Source: Bradyrhizobiaceae bacterium Ga0074131
Lineage (GTDB): Bacteria; Pseudomonadota; Alphaproteobacteria; Rhizobiales; Xanthobacteraceae
Direction of reading: 5' to 3'
DNA: 64,000 bases
Assembly (NCBI GenBank): GCA_001464035.1
Contig: LNEC01000004.1
Span: forward strand, 310,001 to 374,000
This document shows positions 17,101-25,328 of the stretch, in pieces. Both the position numbers and the translations under genes were made by a program. A model generated the notes under the pieces. That model was not told the origin of the DNA. It made no database searches and worked only from the letters and a program-made list of their open reading frames with translations. Numbering within the stretch: the stretch's first letter is position 1; each line of letters starts with the position of its first letter.

Positions 17101-18914
17101 GCCAATTGCCGCCGACCCGCTTCTTCTCGAAGTTGACCGGGAACGACGATGACGAACGCGATGAGGATGACGAACTCACCTTCCAGGCCAAGGATGCGGA
17201 AAGCATTCTGGACCTTTGCCTGGCAAAGGGCCTGCCGCATCGGATGTTGAACTGGCACTACCGCAGCAAACATCAATCGCTGATAGCAGTATCGAACAAG
17301 CAATTCTACGAGAATAGGCTTTTCATCGTGCCGAGCCCTTACGATGCCGTTGCCGGCATGGGCCTCAAGTTCCACTACCACCCCGATGCGCATTACGATC
17401 GCGGAAACACGCGCACTAACCCCAAGGAAGCACGTATCGTCGCGGAAGCCGTCATCCGTCATGCCCGGGAGACCCCGGACAGAACGCTGGGCGTCGGCAC
17501 CTTCTCGGTCGCGCAGCGCCAGGCCGTTCAGAATGAACTGGAACTGCTGCGGAAGGAAAACCCGGACACGGAGGAGTTCTTCAGTCGCGGCACCAGCGAG
17601 CCGTTCTTCGTGAAGAACCTCGAGAATATCCAGGGCGACGAGAGGGACGTCATATTCATCTCCCTGGGCTACGGCCGGACCAAAGAGGGGTTCCTCTCGA
17701 TGAGCTTCGGCCCGCTCAACTCTGACGGCGGCGAGCGTCGTCTCAACGTGTTGATCTCCCGGGCAAAGCTGCGCTGCGAGGTTTTCGCATCGATCACGGG
17801 CGACGATGTGGACCTGTCGCGTTCCAAGGGAAAGGGGGTCGCAGCACTCAAGATGTTTCTTTCATTCGCTCAGACAGGGAAGCTTGGCATTGCGGATGAA
17901 ACCGGGCGCGATCCGGATTCTGTTTTCGAAGAACAGGTTGCCGCTCGCTTGACGGCCCAGGGCTATGACGTGAAAACGCAGATCGGCACGGCTGGTTTCT
18001 TCATCGATCTGGCGGTGTCAGACCCCGAGAAGCCGGGGCGTTTCGTGTTGGGAATCGAATGCGACGGCGCTCAATATCATTCGTCCCGCTCGGCGAGAGA
18101 TCGGGATCGTCTGAGGCAGTACGTTCTCGAAGCGCACGGATGGGTGCTGCATCGTATTTGGTCGACGGATTGGTTCCTGCGTCCGGAAGAAGAGACCGTT
18201 AAGGTCGTTCAAGCGATCGAAGCGGCGAAGGCGCATTGGCGGGAAACTGACGAACGGGCGGCGGACTCCATATCCGCCGTCCCTATCCGGTTTACGTCGC
18301 ACGAGGAGGCGGAGGTCGAGGTCGTCACCGCGGTCGTCGGAACCGAGAAGGCTGAAACACCGCCTTACGAAAAAGCGAAGCTCTCCGTGCGAAGGCAGGT
18401 AGATCCGCACGAGACGCCGGTTCCGGAGATGATGAAGCACGTCGTTGGGGTCGTGACCGTCGAAGGTCCCATCCACGAGTCGGAAATCGTCGTGAGGATC
18501 AGATCTGCCTGGGGTTTGGCACGTGCCGGCAACCGCATCCGCGATGCTGTAAAGGCCGCAATCAAGGCGGCGAAGCGCAAGGGCGACATCGGGGGCGGTC
18601 CCTTCTACGTCGTTCCGGGTCAATCGGTAGTCGTTCGAAGTCGGGGCGACGTCGAGTCGCAGACGCTCCGCAGACCGGAAATCCTGCCGCCCGAGGAGGT
18701 GATGGCCGCTATCATCCAAGTGGTCGAGCAAAACTACGGGGCAGAGCGCGATCAGCTCGTACAAGCAGTGGCGCGTCTGTTCGGATTCGGATCCACCAGC
18801 TCTCAACTGCGCGAAGTAGTGGAGGACGCGCTGGCGCAGCTATTAGAATCGGAAAGTCTTCGGTTGGACGGTACGCTCGTGACGCGACCACAGTCGGAAA
18901 CGTTCACGGCTTGA
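14142..18914 (+). CDS. Large DUF4011-type SF1 helicase with REase and DUF3320 domains
   Basis: A 1,590-residue multidomain protein. The N-terminal DUF4011-like region includes LLDLGTRNRLVHIPLR. The helicase Walker A is GPPGTGKSQT (about residue 335), the SF1 Walker B is VVDEASQIEP (about 956), followed by GDERQLPPTRFF and a late helicase motif RLNVLISRAK. At about 1262-1346 is an MTES_1575/Vsr-like nuclease with VFEEQV, FFIDLAV and GIECDGAQYHSS. A DUF3320-like segment follows near 1424-1486. Such proteins act on invading nucleic acid in defence islands. ATG 14142 follows AAGGG by five bases and is preferred to GTG 14136. It stands alone, 636 bases after the E1-like gene. Confidence 0.88.
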   Translation: MGDRFLAGISIRDRLLADRRALLDLGTRNRLVHIPLRTKNIRAIEIVDEKSAEVFRILGEGKRFTFLPAAIEEAASQSTAKGENSLVKKAAQPTLKDEAIDGSLQSRHSDRRLQTKLSSEGLQKRLLDIWYDARTLEEEQGVNILYLAFGLLKWFEDDKSDTERFAPLVLLPVRLERSSAADRFHLAWRSEPPSPNLSLQAKMEGEFGLKIEDFGDEDDVDIVAYINGIAETVSRKSRWQVNPDAMVLGFFSFSKFLMYRDLDPENWPAETSLDLNPLIRGLLQNGFESPEPIVADDGKIDSVIQPIAMNHVIDADSSQTVAIEEVAQGRHLVIKGPPGTGKSQTITNIIAAAAAQGRTVLFVAEKMAALDVVHRRLRDAGLASLALELHSSKANKRVLLEELKRARGAAAPTPRGEATLVQRLTDSRDELNRHAEMMHAVHEPSGLTPFQMLGNLIRTRESSGEPDRPLNNPEAWSPLDREKRRALVEEITERIAADGPPNRHPWRGVGREALDPSEMDALRRSLETVVGDLTKLTAGVEGACGLFDLPRPQTFGEVDRLLAFVEAAASMPECDREAFRDPIWDRADDVTEIVEKGERFARLKTAFDSAFVEPAWNASIGECRSVIAEKGRSLFRFFSSRYRAQVALLSSYLNVELPKAVEQRLLLIDGLIAAQTARRSFEELQASGRAAFGGAWRKERSDWAKLGSLSAWWAEFPKNGVQGVRERLARVTLTAEDRTSLEAFKNDFQAAKSGVDRLLGFLQLDAYRIPLKMGNDMPVASLIALVSEWRKSPERVTRWIAFMDRIRLARKNGLGTLVEGLLDGSIAGSSLVATFDRSYFEAMRTVIFTAHPELRRFDGEVHGRLVESFRKLDLERMKLARSQIAYEHATQLPRNAGGIGPLGVLNGEIAKKRNHLPIRQLLERAGPVIQQIKPIILMSPLSVAQFLKPGSISFDLLVVDEASQIEPVDALGAVARCRQMVVVGDERQLPPTRFFSKLTGNDDDERDEDDELTFQAKDAESILDLCLAKGLPHRMLNWHYRSKHQSLIAVSNKQFYENRLFIVPSPYDAVAGMGLKFHYHPDAHYDRGNTRTNPKEARIVAEAVIRHARETPDRTLGVGTFSVAQRQAVQNELELLRKENPDTEEFFSRGTSEPFFVKNLENIQGDERDVIFISLGYGRTKEGFLSMSFGPLNSDGGERRLNVLISRAKLRCEVFASITGDDVDLSRSKGKGVAALKMFLSFAQTGKLGIADETGRDPDSVFEEQVAARLTAQGYDVKTQIGTAGFFIDLAVSDPEKPGRFVLGIECDGAQYHSSRSARDRDRLRQYVLEAHGWVLHRIWSTDWFLRPEEETVKVVQAIEAAKAHWRETDERAADSISAVPIRFTSHEEAEVEVVTAVVGTEKAETPPYEKAKLSVRRQVDPHETPVPEMMKHVVGVVTVEGPIHESEIVVRIRSAWGLARAGNRIRDAVKAAIKAAKRKGDIGGGPFYVVPGQSVVVRSRGDVESQTLRRPEILPPEEVMAAIIQVVEQNYGAERDQLVQAVARLFGFGSTSSQLREVVEDALAQLLESESLRLDGTLVTRPQSETFTA

Positions 18915-19988
18915 GTCGTCTGCAGGTGCACGACTGTCGGCGGCGAACCACAGTTGACCTGGAATCCGGACATGGAGCGCATCAAGCGGGTGGTCATGAA
19001 GAATGCGCGAGGGCAAAATCGGCGAGCCCTGCACCGAGGAACTGATCGGTGGCCGCCGCAGCTCTGGCAACACTGACTGCCGAAGCGCGCGCCGGCTTCG
19101 AGGACGTCCGCGACTCCGACGTTTTGCCTGTAATCGGCAGCCGATGATGGATCGCGTCTTCGGGGAAGGACCTTACGGGAATTGGCTGGGTAATGGTGCA
19201 GGGGGGCGTCTACCCTGTCGCCATCCAGTGGGGACGGATGATGGTCCGCACCGTTCTCTTTGAATACCTCGCGACCGAGTTCTCTATTGGGATTAGGATT
19301 GATGGCCTACTGGCGTTTCGACAAGTTCATGAATCGTGGCCGGTTCAAGATGATGTGCGATAGGGCAATCGAGGTCGAGAAGGCCTCAGGGCTGCGGCCG
19401 CTGCTGTCAAAGACAGCAATTCCCTTGATGTCACCCGGCTTCGACTCCGTCGGATGATCAAACGTATGACACTGGCGCCGCGAGACGGAACAACTGGGGC
19501 ATTCCGTTCGGTCGCTTGCCAATCGTCGTGCGATCATATTCGGTGTTTGACCAAGCGGTCCTGGCATTCCTCGACTCCATGAACTCGGAGACGGATCGAA
19601 AACTTGCCGTCGACGGACTGCTCGCGACCGTCCACGGTATGATCTGGTTTCCGAACGCTACCCGAACGATGGACTAGTCGACATCGAGACGATGATCGGC
19701 ACCGTGCTGGACGCAGTGCTTGCCCAGCGGAAAAGCGAGCTTCGAACCGAACCATAGCCCGGGAGCTCATCACCGGTCGCGCGTGCAGCGCTTTCCCTTT
19801 CTCTGGCTGCAGTGAACCTCCTGCGAAGGAGCAAGGGCAGCAAGTAGTCGAACTGCAGTGGGCCAAGGCTGAAGGGAGCGAACCGCTGAGATCTGCAATG
19901 ACCGGTGGTCATGTAGACGAATGCATCCAACACTCTCCGAAGAGTCCTGGGACTTTTCGACGAGAAAGACTGTTCCGAATTTGGACAC
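18915..19988. other. Decayed region at the right side of the accessory island
   Basis: About 1.1 kb without an intact gene. Short pieces look once coding (WNPDMERIKRVVMKNARG near 18960; YWRFDKFMNRGRFKMM near 19310) but are broken by stops and frame changes and cannot be assigned. The one longer recoverable fragment is annotated at 19543-19757. No insertion-sequence ends, tRNA-end duplication or terminator were seen. Confidence 0.45.
19543..19757 (+). pseudogene. Frameshifted C-terminal gene fragment, family unknown
   Basis: One frame gives VFDQAVLAFLDSMNSETD and then KLAVDGLLATVHGMI. After a one-base shift near 19645 the adjacent frame continues SERYPNDGLVDIETMIGT and ends AQRKSELRTEP at a TAG at 19755-19757. 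The helical content would fit the C-terminal domain of a regulator, but no family can be named. Confidence 0.3.
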
Positions 19989-20639
19989 TCATTGACGAAC
20001 GGCCAAACCTTGACTAGCAACCTTCCGAAATATTTCGAGCAAGTCAGCTATGACCTGATCTGAACTCGACGATCCCTTGCTGGAAAACCACTGAGGGGCC
20101 CAGTTGAACGCTCCAAAAACTGCGAATGTGAATATCTTTGGATCGTCCACGCAAATTGTGCCGTCTTGGCGACCTTCATCAATGATTTTACGAACGGTGA
20201 TTTCAAACTGCTTCTTCAGCGAACGTAACCGCCGCCGCGATTGCGGGTTTAGCGAGCGGTCGCTGATAAGGGCCAGACACACCCCGAACTCAGACAGAAT
20301 AAGCCTGCCGTACATCGTGAAAAACTGCGCGAAACGGTCGATCGCCGGGAGTCCGGCGTTCTGATCGCGGGACAGCGCTTCGTTCAAGTCCGCAAGACCC
20401 GTATGGGCAATGTCGTAGAGTAATTCCTCCTTGCTATCGATGTAATAGTAGATCGTTGGTTTGCTCACATGGAGAGCTTCGGCGATCTGGTCGATCGTTG
20501 TCTCGTGGAAGCCTCGGTCAGCGAACAGTATCGCGGCTTGTTTCAGGATGAGGCGACGTTTCGCATCATGCTGTTCTTGGCGCAAGTCGGTGCTTTCCCA
20601 GATATTATGGCGCTTGCGACCAGCGGGCTTCTTCGACAT
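19989..20639 (-). CDS. TetR-family transcriptional regulator
   Basis: A 216-residue TetR protein. The N-terminal HTH reads RRLILKQAAILFADRGFHE, then TTIDQIAEALHVSKPTIYYY, about residues 28-68. The C-terminal ligand-binding domain is helical and ends in a dimerisation-type helix pair. It is divergent from a branched-chain-type ABC importer and CoA-ligase genes, and two identical-pattern palindromes lie between. By analogy with TetR regulators beside fatty-acid and aromatic-acid operons it probably senses an acyl-CoA of the pathway and represses it in its absence. Confidence 0.88.
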   Translation of the reverse strand: MSKKPAGRKRHNIWESTDLRQEQHDAKRRLILKQAAILFADRGFHETTIDQIAEALHVSKPTIYYYIDSKEELLYDIAHTGLADLNEALSRDQNAGLPAIDRFAQFFTMYGRLILSEFGVCLALISDRSLNPQSRRRLRSLKKQFEITVRKIIDEGRQDGTICVDDPKIFTFAVFGAFNWAPQWFSSKGSSSSDQVIADLLEIFRKVASQGLAVRQ

Positions 20640-20732
20640 GCGATTGCTTCTTCAAGTTGCGGAGCGACGCTCCCCTGCACCTCCAATTTAATGCACGTAA
20701 CCGAGATAACGTTCAAGCACCCGCGGCCTCGC

Positions 20733-20774
20733 TTGACATATACTCGAAAGTAAGAGAAAGCCTACTCCAAAGTA
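20733..20774 (+). promoter_or_regulatory. Promoter element with twin TetR-type operators
   Basis: Two copies of the partly palindromic TACTCsAAAGTA stand at 20741-20752 (TACTCGAAAGTA) and 20763-20774 (TACTCCAAAGTA), 22 bases apart, about two helical turns. A TTGACA at 20733-20738 could be a -35 box, but no good -10 is seen at the right distance. The spacing suits two regulator dimers on one face of the DNA. Confidence 0.5.
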
Positions 20775-20808
20775 GGGAAAAACAATCAGAGAGCTTTTGG
20801 GAGGTTTT

Positions 20809-21993
20809 ATGGATCGCCGCACGTTTTTGGTGAGTTCAGCAGGCGTGGCACTGGTGGCTTTGAACCCGGTCACGGGCGTTCTGGCGGCGGACGAGCCCGC
20901 CGATTTTCACATCGCAGGCGTTCTGGCCTTCTCTGGCGCGTACGGCATCATCGGCAAGGACATGCGGCAGGGCGTGGAGTTGGCCATTGCCGATCGCGGA
21001 GGCAAGGTCCTGGGGAAGCCAATACGGGTGTCATGGGAAGATGACGAGACCAAGCCGCAGCCCGCGGTCCAAAAGGCGACCCGCTTGCTGGCAGGCGGCG
21101 CCCAGATGATGTTCGGAGCGGTTGGATCAGCATCTACACTGGCGCTGCAAGGCCTCGCGGATCAGCGCAAAATACCGTTGCTCGTTACCATTTCGGCCGA
21201 TGACAAGATCACACGGCCCAACGGCTCCCGTTATACTTTCCGCACCTCGAACACGCTTGGCATGGAAATCCGGATGTGCGTGGAATTTGCGAAGGTGAAG
21301 GGGCTGAAGAAGATCTATGGCGTGACTGCGGATTACCAGGCAACGCGCGACGGCTGGGAGTTGTTCGTAGCCGAGGCCAAGAAAGTCGGTATCGAGATAG
21401 TCGGCAACGACTACGCGCCGCTTGGCAATCGTGACTACTCGGTCATCGTCGATAAGATGGCCAAATCCGACGCCGATGGCATCGCGGTCATGGTCACCGG
21501 CAACGACGCGGTCACCTTCCTCAAGCAGTCGGGCCAGGTTGGTCTCAACAAGACCAAGGTGCAGTTCGGCCCGGTTCTGCAGGACGAGACGCTTGCTGCG
21601 GCCGTGGGGCCGGCAGCGGTGGGCGTCTATTCCGGCGTCCGCTACCACTTCACCGTGGACAATCCCGCCAACAAGAAGTTCGTCGAGGCATATCGGACAA
21701 AATACAATGAATGGCCCTCGAGCTTTGCCGGCGAGGCTTACGACGGCATCAGCTGGTGGCTTGATGTCGTTGAATCCACCAAGAGCTGGGATCGCGAAAC
21801 GTGGGTCGATGCCTTTGCCAAGAGCACTCGGGAGAATTCGCTCGAGGGCAAGAAGGTCATGCGCGCCTGCGATCACCAGGCGGCGCAGGTCGGATTGTGG
21901 GGCGTGGTGGTCGAAGGGCAGTCGCCGCTGCCGCCGCTGACCATGAAAATCACAGATGTTTTTGACGCGTCGAAACTGTTCGACGCCTGCTGA
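20809..21993 (+). CDS. ABC transporter substrate-binding protein, branched-chain (LivK) type
   Basis: A 394-residue periplasmic receptor of the Peripla_BP_6 type. The N-terminus MDRRTFLVSSAGVALVALNP carries a twin-arginine-like RRTFL followed by a hydrophobic stretch, so export by Tat is possible. The mature part has the usual opening HIAGVLAFSGAYGIIGKDM and inner motifs such as TRLLAGGAQMMFGAVGSAST. ATG 20809 sits four bases after GGGAGG, a strong ribosome site. It is the first gene of the transport and catabolic operon; its ligand is probably the organic acid handled by the CoA ligases downstream. Confidence 0.92.
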   Translation: MDRRTFLVSSAGVALVALNPVTGVLAADEPADFHIAGVLAFSGAYGIIGKDMRQGVELAIADRGGKVLGKPIRVSWEDDETKPQPAVQKATRLLAGGAQMMFGAVGSASTLALQGLADQRKIPLLVTISADDKITRPNGSRYTFRTSNTLGMEIRMCVEFAKVKGLKKIYGVTADYQATRDGWELFVAEAKKVGIEIVGNDYAPLGNRDYSVIVDKMAKSDADGIAVMVTGNDAVTFLKQSGQVGLNKTKVQFGPVLQDETLAAAVGPAAVGVYSGVRYHFTVDNPANKKFVEAYRTKYNEWPSSFAGEAYDGISWWLDVVESTKSWDRETWVDAFAKSTRENSLEGKKVMRACDHQAAQVGLWGVVVEGQSPLPPLTMKITDVFDASKLFDAC

Positions 21994-22061
21994 CGAGCAC
22001 GACGCGCGTCCCCGCAGCGGGGCGCGCCTCATCCTTCGATACGAACCCGTGGATCTCTGGC

Positions 22062-22919
22062 GTGTCGACGATCGTTATCGGCTTGAGTTTAAGCTTTCTG
22101 CTGTTCCTGCTCGCGGCGGGACTGACGCTCATCTTCGGCATGCTGGGCGTGATCAATTTTGCTCATGGCGCCCTTTATATGCTCGGGGCCTATGTTTGCT
22201 ATCAGATCGTCCACTGGACCGGCTCGTTCTGGATCGGGCTTGCGTTCGCACCGATCGTCGTCGCGGCGCTTGGCGCGGCGATGGAGGTGACGACGCTGAG
22301 GCCGGTCTACAGTCGCGATCACATCTATCAACTTCTGCTGACGTTCGGCTTCATTCTGGTGATCGAGGAATCGGTCCGTTTGATCTGGGGCCTCGACTAC
22401 AAGCAGGTGCCGACGCCCGCGCTGTTTTCGCAGCCGATTGCAATGCTGGGCAGCCAAATTCCTTCCTATCGCCTGTTTATCATCGGCTTCGGAGCCCTCG
22501 TTTCGGCTTTGCTTTTCCTGCTGCTCGATCGCAGCCGGCTCGGCATGGTGATCCGGGCCGCGAGTTCGGACTCGGAGATGGCGCAAACGCTCGGCATCAA
22601 TGTGTCGCGAGTGCGCACGGCCGTGTTTGCGCTCGGCTCTGGGCTTGCTGCGCTCGGCGGGGTTGTGGCGGCGCCGCTCGTGCCGATCGAGCTGGGCATG
22701 GGCTTCAGCGTGATCATTGATTGCTTCGTGGTGGTGATCATCGGCGGTCTCGGCAACATCAAGGGCGCTATCCTTGCAGCACTTCTTCTGGGCATGGCGC
22801 GAGCGGCCGGATTTACCTATGCGCCCGAATGGGTGGAGCTGATTACCTTCGTTCTGCTCATCGTCACTCTGATGACCCGGCCGTCGGGATTGTTCAGCCG
22901 CAAGGGACGCTCGGCATGA
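22062..22919 (+). CDS. livH: Branched-chain-type ABC transporter permease LivH
   Basis: A 285-residue inner-membrane permease with about eight hydrophobic segments. The family motif GLTLIFGMLGVINFAHGALYMLG is near the N-terminus (shown here only in part), and IIGGLGNIKGAILAALLLG lies towards the end. The GTG at 22062 is the likely start, 68 bases after the receptor gene. It pairs with the LivM-type permease that follows by ATGA overlap. Confidence 0.9.
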   Translation: MSTIVIGLSLSFLLFLLAAGLTLIFGMLGVINFAHGALYMLGAYVCYQIVHWTGSFWIGLAFAPIVVAALGAAMEVTTLRPVYSRDHIYQLLLTFGFILVIEESVRLIWGLDYKQVPTPALFSQPIAMLGSQIPSYRLFIIGFGALVSALLFLLLDRSRLGMVIRAASSDSEMAQTLGINVSRVRTAVFALGSGLAALGGVVAAPLVPIELGMGFSVIIDCFVVVIIGGLGNIKGAILAALLLGMARAAGFTYAPEWVELITFVLLIVTLMTRPSGLFSRKGRSA

Positions 22920-23866
22920 GCATGCTCCGTCTCGATCAGATCTTCATGGCGGCGGTTGTCGCCGCCATGATGGTCGTTCCGATGATGTCTGCCAGCGAGG
23001 AAAGCCTGAACCTGATCAGTCTGATTCTGGTCTGGGGCCTGTTCGCCGTCGGATTCGACTTGATCTTCGGAATGGCCGGGATGCTGTCGTTCGGGCACGC
23101 CGCCATGTTTGGCGCCGGGGGATATGCCCTGGCTCTGCTGGCGCCTCAGGTCGGATATGTGCCCGCACTTCTGGCGGCTGCCTTGGCCGGTGTGGTGCTG
23201 GCATTTCTGCTCAGCGTCTTTGCGCTGCGCGTCTCAGGCTTGTTTTTCTCGCTGCTGACGCTCGCGCTCGCCCAGCTCGCCTATATCCTCGCCAGCACGA
23301 AGTTGCGCGCGTTCACCGGCGGCCTGGACGGCATTCCCGGCGTTCCACGGCCGGCCATGTTCGGTGTCGACTTTTACAACAACCGGAATTTCTTCTACTT
23401 CCTGATGGCGGTGTTCGTGATAGGCGTGGCGATCATGGCGGTGTTGCGCGTCTCGCCGTTTGGAAGTGCGCTGAAAGCGGTGCAAGCCAACGACGTTCGC
23501 GCCGAGCAGATCGGCTACAACGTGCAGCGGCTGCGCCAGTGTGCGTTCATGATATCGGGCGCCTACGCAGGCGTAAGCGGTGCGCTGCTGGCTTCCCTCA
23601 TGTTCTATGTCAGCCCGCAGATGCTGCACTGGAGCACCTCGGGCGACGTGCTGATCATGACTTTGCTCGGCGGCAAGGGCACGTTGCTCGGACCTGTGCT
23701 TGGCGTCGCAGTATTCGAGGTGCTGAAGGAAGAGCTAAGTCAGTTCACCCAGCACTGGTATGGCATTCTCGGCATCGTCTTCATTCTGTGCACGATCTTT
23801 CTGCCGAACGGCATTGCGGGTCTGTTCGCAAAGCTCGGGCGGATCGGCAAGGGTGCTTCGAAATGA
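22916..23866 (+). CDS. livM: Branched-chain-type ABC transporter permease LivM
   Basis: A 316-residue permease. Membrane segments include LVWGLFAVGFDLIFGMAGML, followed by SFGHAAMFGAGGYALAL, the typical LivM signature. The EAA-like loop region VRAEQIGYNVQRLRQCAF contacts the ATPases, and TLLGGKGTLLGPVLG is near the C-terminus. The ATG at 22916 overlaps the livH stop, and its own stop overlaps livG, which indicates coupled translation. Confidence 0.92.
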   Translation: MSMLRLDQIFMAAVVAAMMVVPMMSASEESLNLISLILVWGLFAVGFDLIFGMAGMLSFGHAAMFGAGGYALALLAPQVGYVPALLAAALAGVVLAFLLSVFALRVSGLFFSLLTLALAQLAYILASTKLRAFTGGLDGIPGVPRPAMFGVDFYNNRNFFYFLMAVFVIGVAIMAVLRVSPFGSALKAVQANDVRAEQIGYNVQRLRQCAFMISGAYAGVSGALLASLMFYVSPQMLHWSTSGDVLIMTLLGGKGTLLGPVLGVAVFEVLKEELSQFTQHWYGILGIVFILCTIFLPNGIAGLFAKLGRIGKGASK

Positions 23867-24621
23867 GCGTGGGCACCGGCGTTTCCCTGCAATGCGAGAA
23901 TATTCTTGTGGCGTTCGGCGGCCTCAAGGCGGTCGCGGGCGTCAGCCGCAGCTTCGAGTCCGGACGCATCTACGGATTGATCGGTCCGAATGGCGCCGGC
24001 AAGACCACGCTGATGAACGCATTGTCCGGCCACGCGACCCTTAGTGCCGGAAAGGTGGTCCTCAACGGCCGGGATATCACGAAACTCTCCGTCCATGCCC
24101 GGACGCGGGCCGGCCTTGGCCGCAGTTTCCAGATCACCAAGATCTTCGCCGGCATGACGGTGCTGGAGAACCTGAAGCTTGCGGCTTTCGCGCATTTGTA
24201 CCGCGTTCAGCCGTTCTGGATGCCGGCCGGCCGGTTCGCCGACGTTCGGCAGGGTGCGGAAAAGGTACTTGAACAGATCGGGCTGGAACGACTTGCGAAT
24301 GCTCCGGCAGAAAATCTCTCGCATGGCGACCAGCGGGCCCTTGAAGTCGGCCTCGCGCTTCTCAGCGATCCCAGCGTATTGTTGCTCGACGAGCCCTTGG
24401 CCGGCGTGGGCCATGAGCGACTGGAGCAGGCGATCGAACTGATACGGCGTATCGTTGCGGGACGAACCGTTCTGCTCATCGAACATAACATGGACGTCGT
24501 CATGCAGATCTCCGACGAGATCGTCGTGATGGTTCAGGGCCAGTTGCTGGCATCGGGCTCTCCTGCGGAGATCAAGGCCAACCCGGCGGTACGCGCAGCC
24601 TATCTCGGGGAGGACGAATGA
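23863..24621 (+). CDS. livG: Branched-chain-type ABC transporter ATP-binding protein LivG
   Basis: A 252-residue ABC ATPase. Walker A is GPNGAGKTT, the Q-loop lies in LGRSFQITKIF, the signature is LSHGDQRALEVGLAL (LSHGD in place of LSGGQ, common for LivG), Walker B is VLLLDEPLAG, and the switch His is in LLIEHNMDV. It starts by ATGA overlap with livM and ends by ATGA overlap with livF. Confidence 0.94.
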   Translation: MSVGTGVSLQCENILVAFGGLKAVAGVSRSFESGRIYGLIGPNGAGKTTLMNALSGHATLSAGKVVLNGRDITKLSVHARTRAGLGRSFQITKIFAGMTVLENLKLAAFAHLYRVQPFWMPAGRFADVRQGAEKVLEQIGLERLANAPAENLSHGDQRALEVGLALLSDPSVLLLDEPLAGVGHERLEQAIELIRRIVAGRTVLLIEHNMDVVMQISDEIVVMVQGQLLASGSPAEIKANPAVRAAYLGEDE

Positions 24622-25319
24622 GCGCGCTGGCTCTTCAGGATTGCGACGTCTTCTACGGCAAGGCCCAGGCCCTGCATCATGTCTCCATTGATGTCGCGGC
24701 CGGAGAGGTCGTTTCGCTAATCGGCCGCAACGGCGCCGGCAAGAGCACGCTGCTCAAGGCGGCTATCGGGCTCAACGCCATTCACAGCGGGCGCCGAATG
24801 ATGGGTGATCGAGACATAACCGCGCTGAAGCCCTATGAACTCGGCCGGCTGGGCCTGGCCTTCGTTCCGGAGAACAGGCGCATCTTCCCGAATTTGACCG
24901 TCGAGGAAAACCTGAAGATCGCGACGGTGATGGGACGCAAGGGACCGTGGTCGCTGGAGCGCATCTATCAGTTGTTTCCCCGCCTTCTGGAGCGGGCGAC
25001 GCAGGGCGGCGATACGCTTTCAGGCGGCGAACAGCAGATGCTGGCGGTCGGTCGCGGTTTGCTGACAAATCCCGAAGTGCTGCTGCTCGACGAGCCGACC
25101 GAAGGGCTGGCGCCGCTGATTGTCGAGCATCTGACCGAAGCCATCCGCACGATCAACGCGGAAGGCGTCGCAATCCTGCTGGTCGAGCAGAACTTGAAGG
25201 TTCCGCTCAAGCTCGCGCGGCGGCAGTTTGTCATCGATAATGGCCGCGTGGTCTGGTCGGGTACGACCGCCGAACTGCAGGCCGACCGTGCCCGCATTGA
25301 GTCCCTCATCAGTGTCTAG
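24618..25319 (+). CDS. livF: Branched-chain-type ABC transporter ATP-binding protein LivF
   Basis: A 233-residue ABC ATPase: Walker A GRNGAGKST, Q-loop in GLAFVPENRRIFPNLTVEEN, signature LSGGEQQMLAVGRGL, Walker B VLLLDEPTEG, and LVEQNLK in place of the H-loop histidine, as usual for LivF. It forms the ATPase heterodimer with LivG. The thiolase gene begins nine bases after its stop. Confidence 0.94.
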   Translation: MSALALQDCDVFYGKAQALHHVSIDVAAGEVVSLIGRNGAGKSTLLKAAIGLNAIHSGRRMMGDRDITALKPYELGRLGLAFVPENRRIFPNLTVEENLKIATVMGRKGPWSLERIYQLFPRLLERATQGGDTLSGGEQQMLAVGRGLLTNPEVLLLDEPTEGLAPLIVEHLTEAIRTINAEGVAILLVEQNLKVPLKLARRQFVIDNGRVVWSGTTAELQADRARIESLISV

Positions 25320-25328
25320 GAATTAGCC

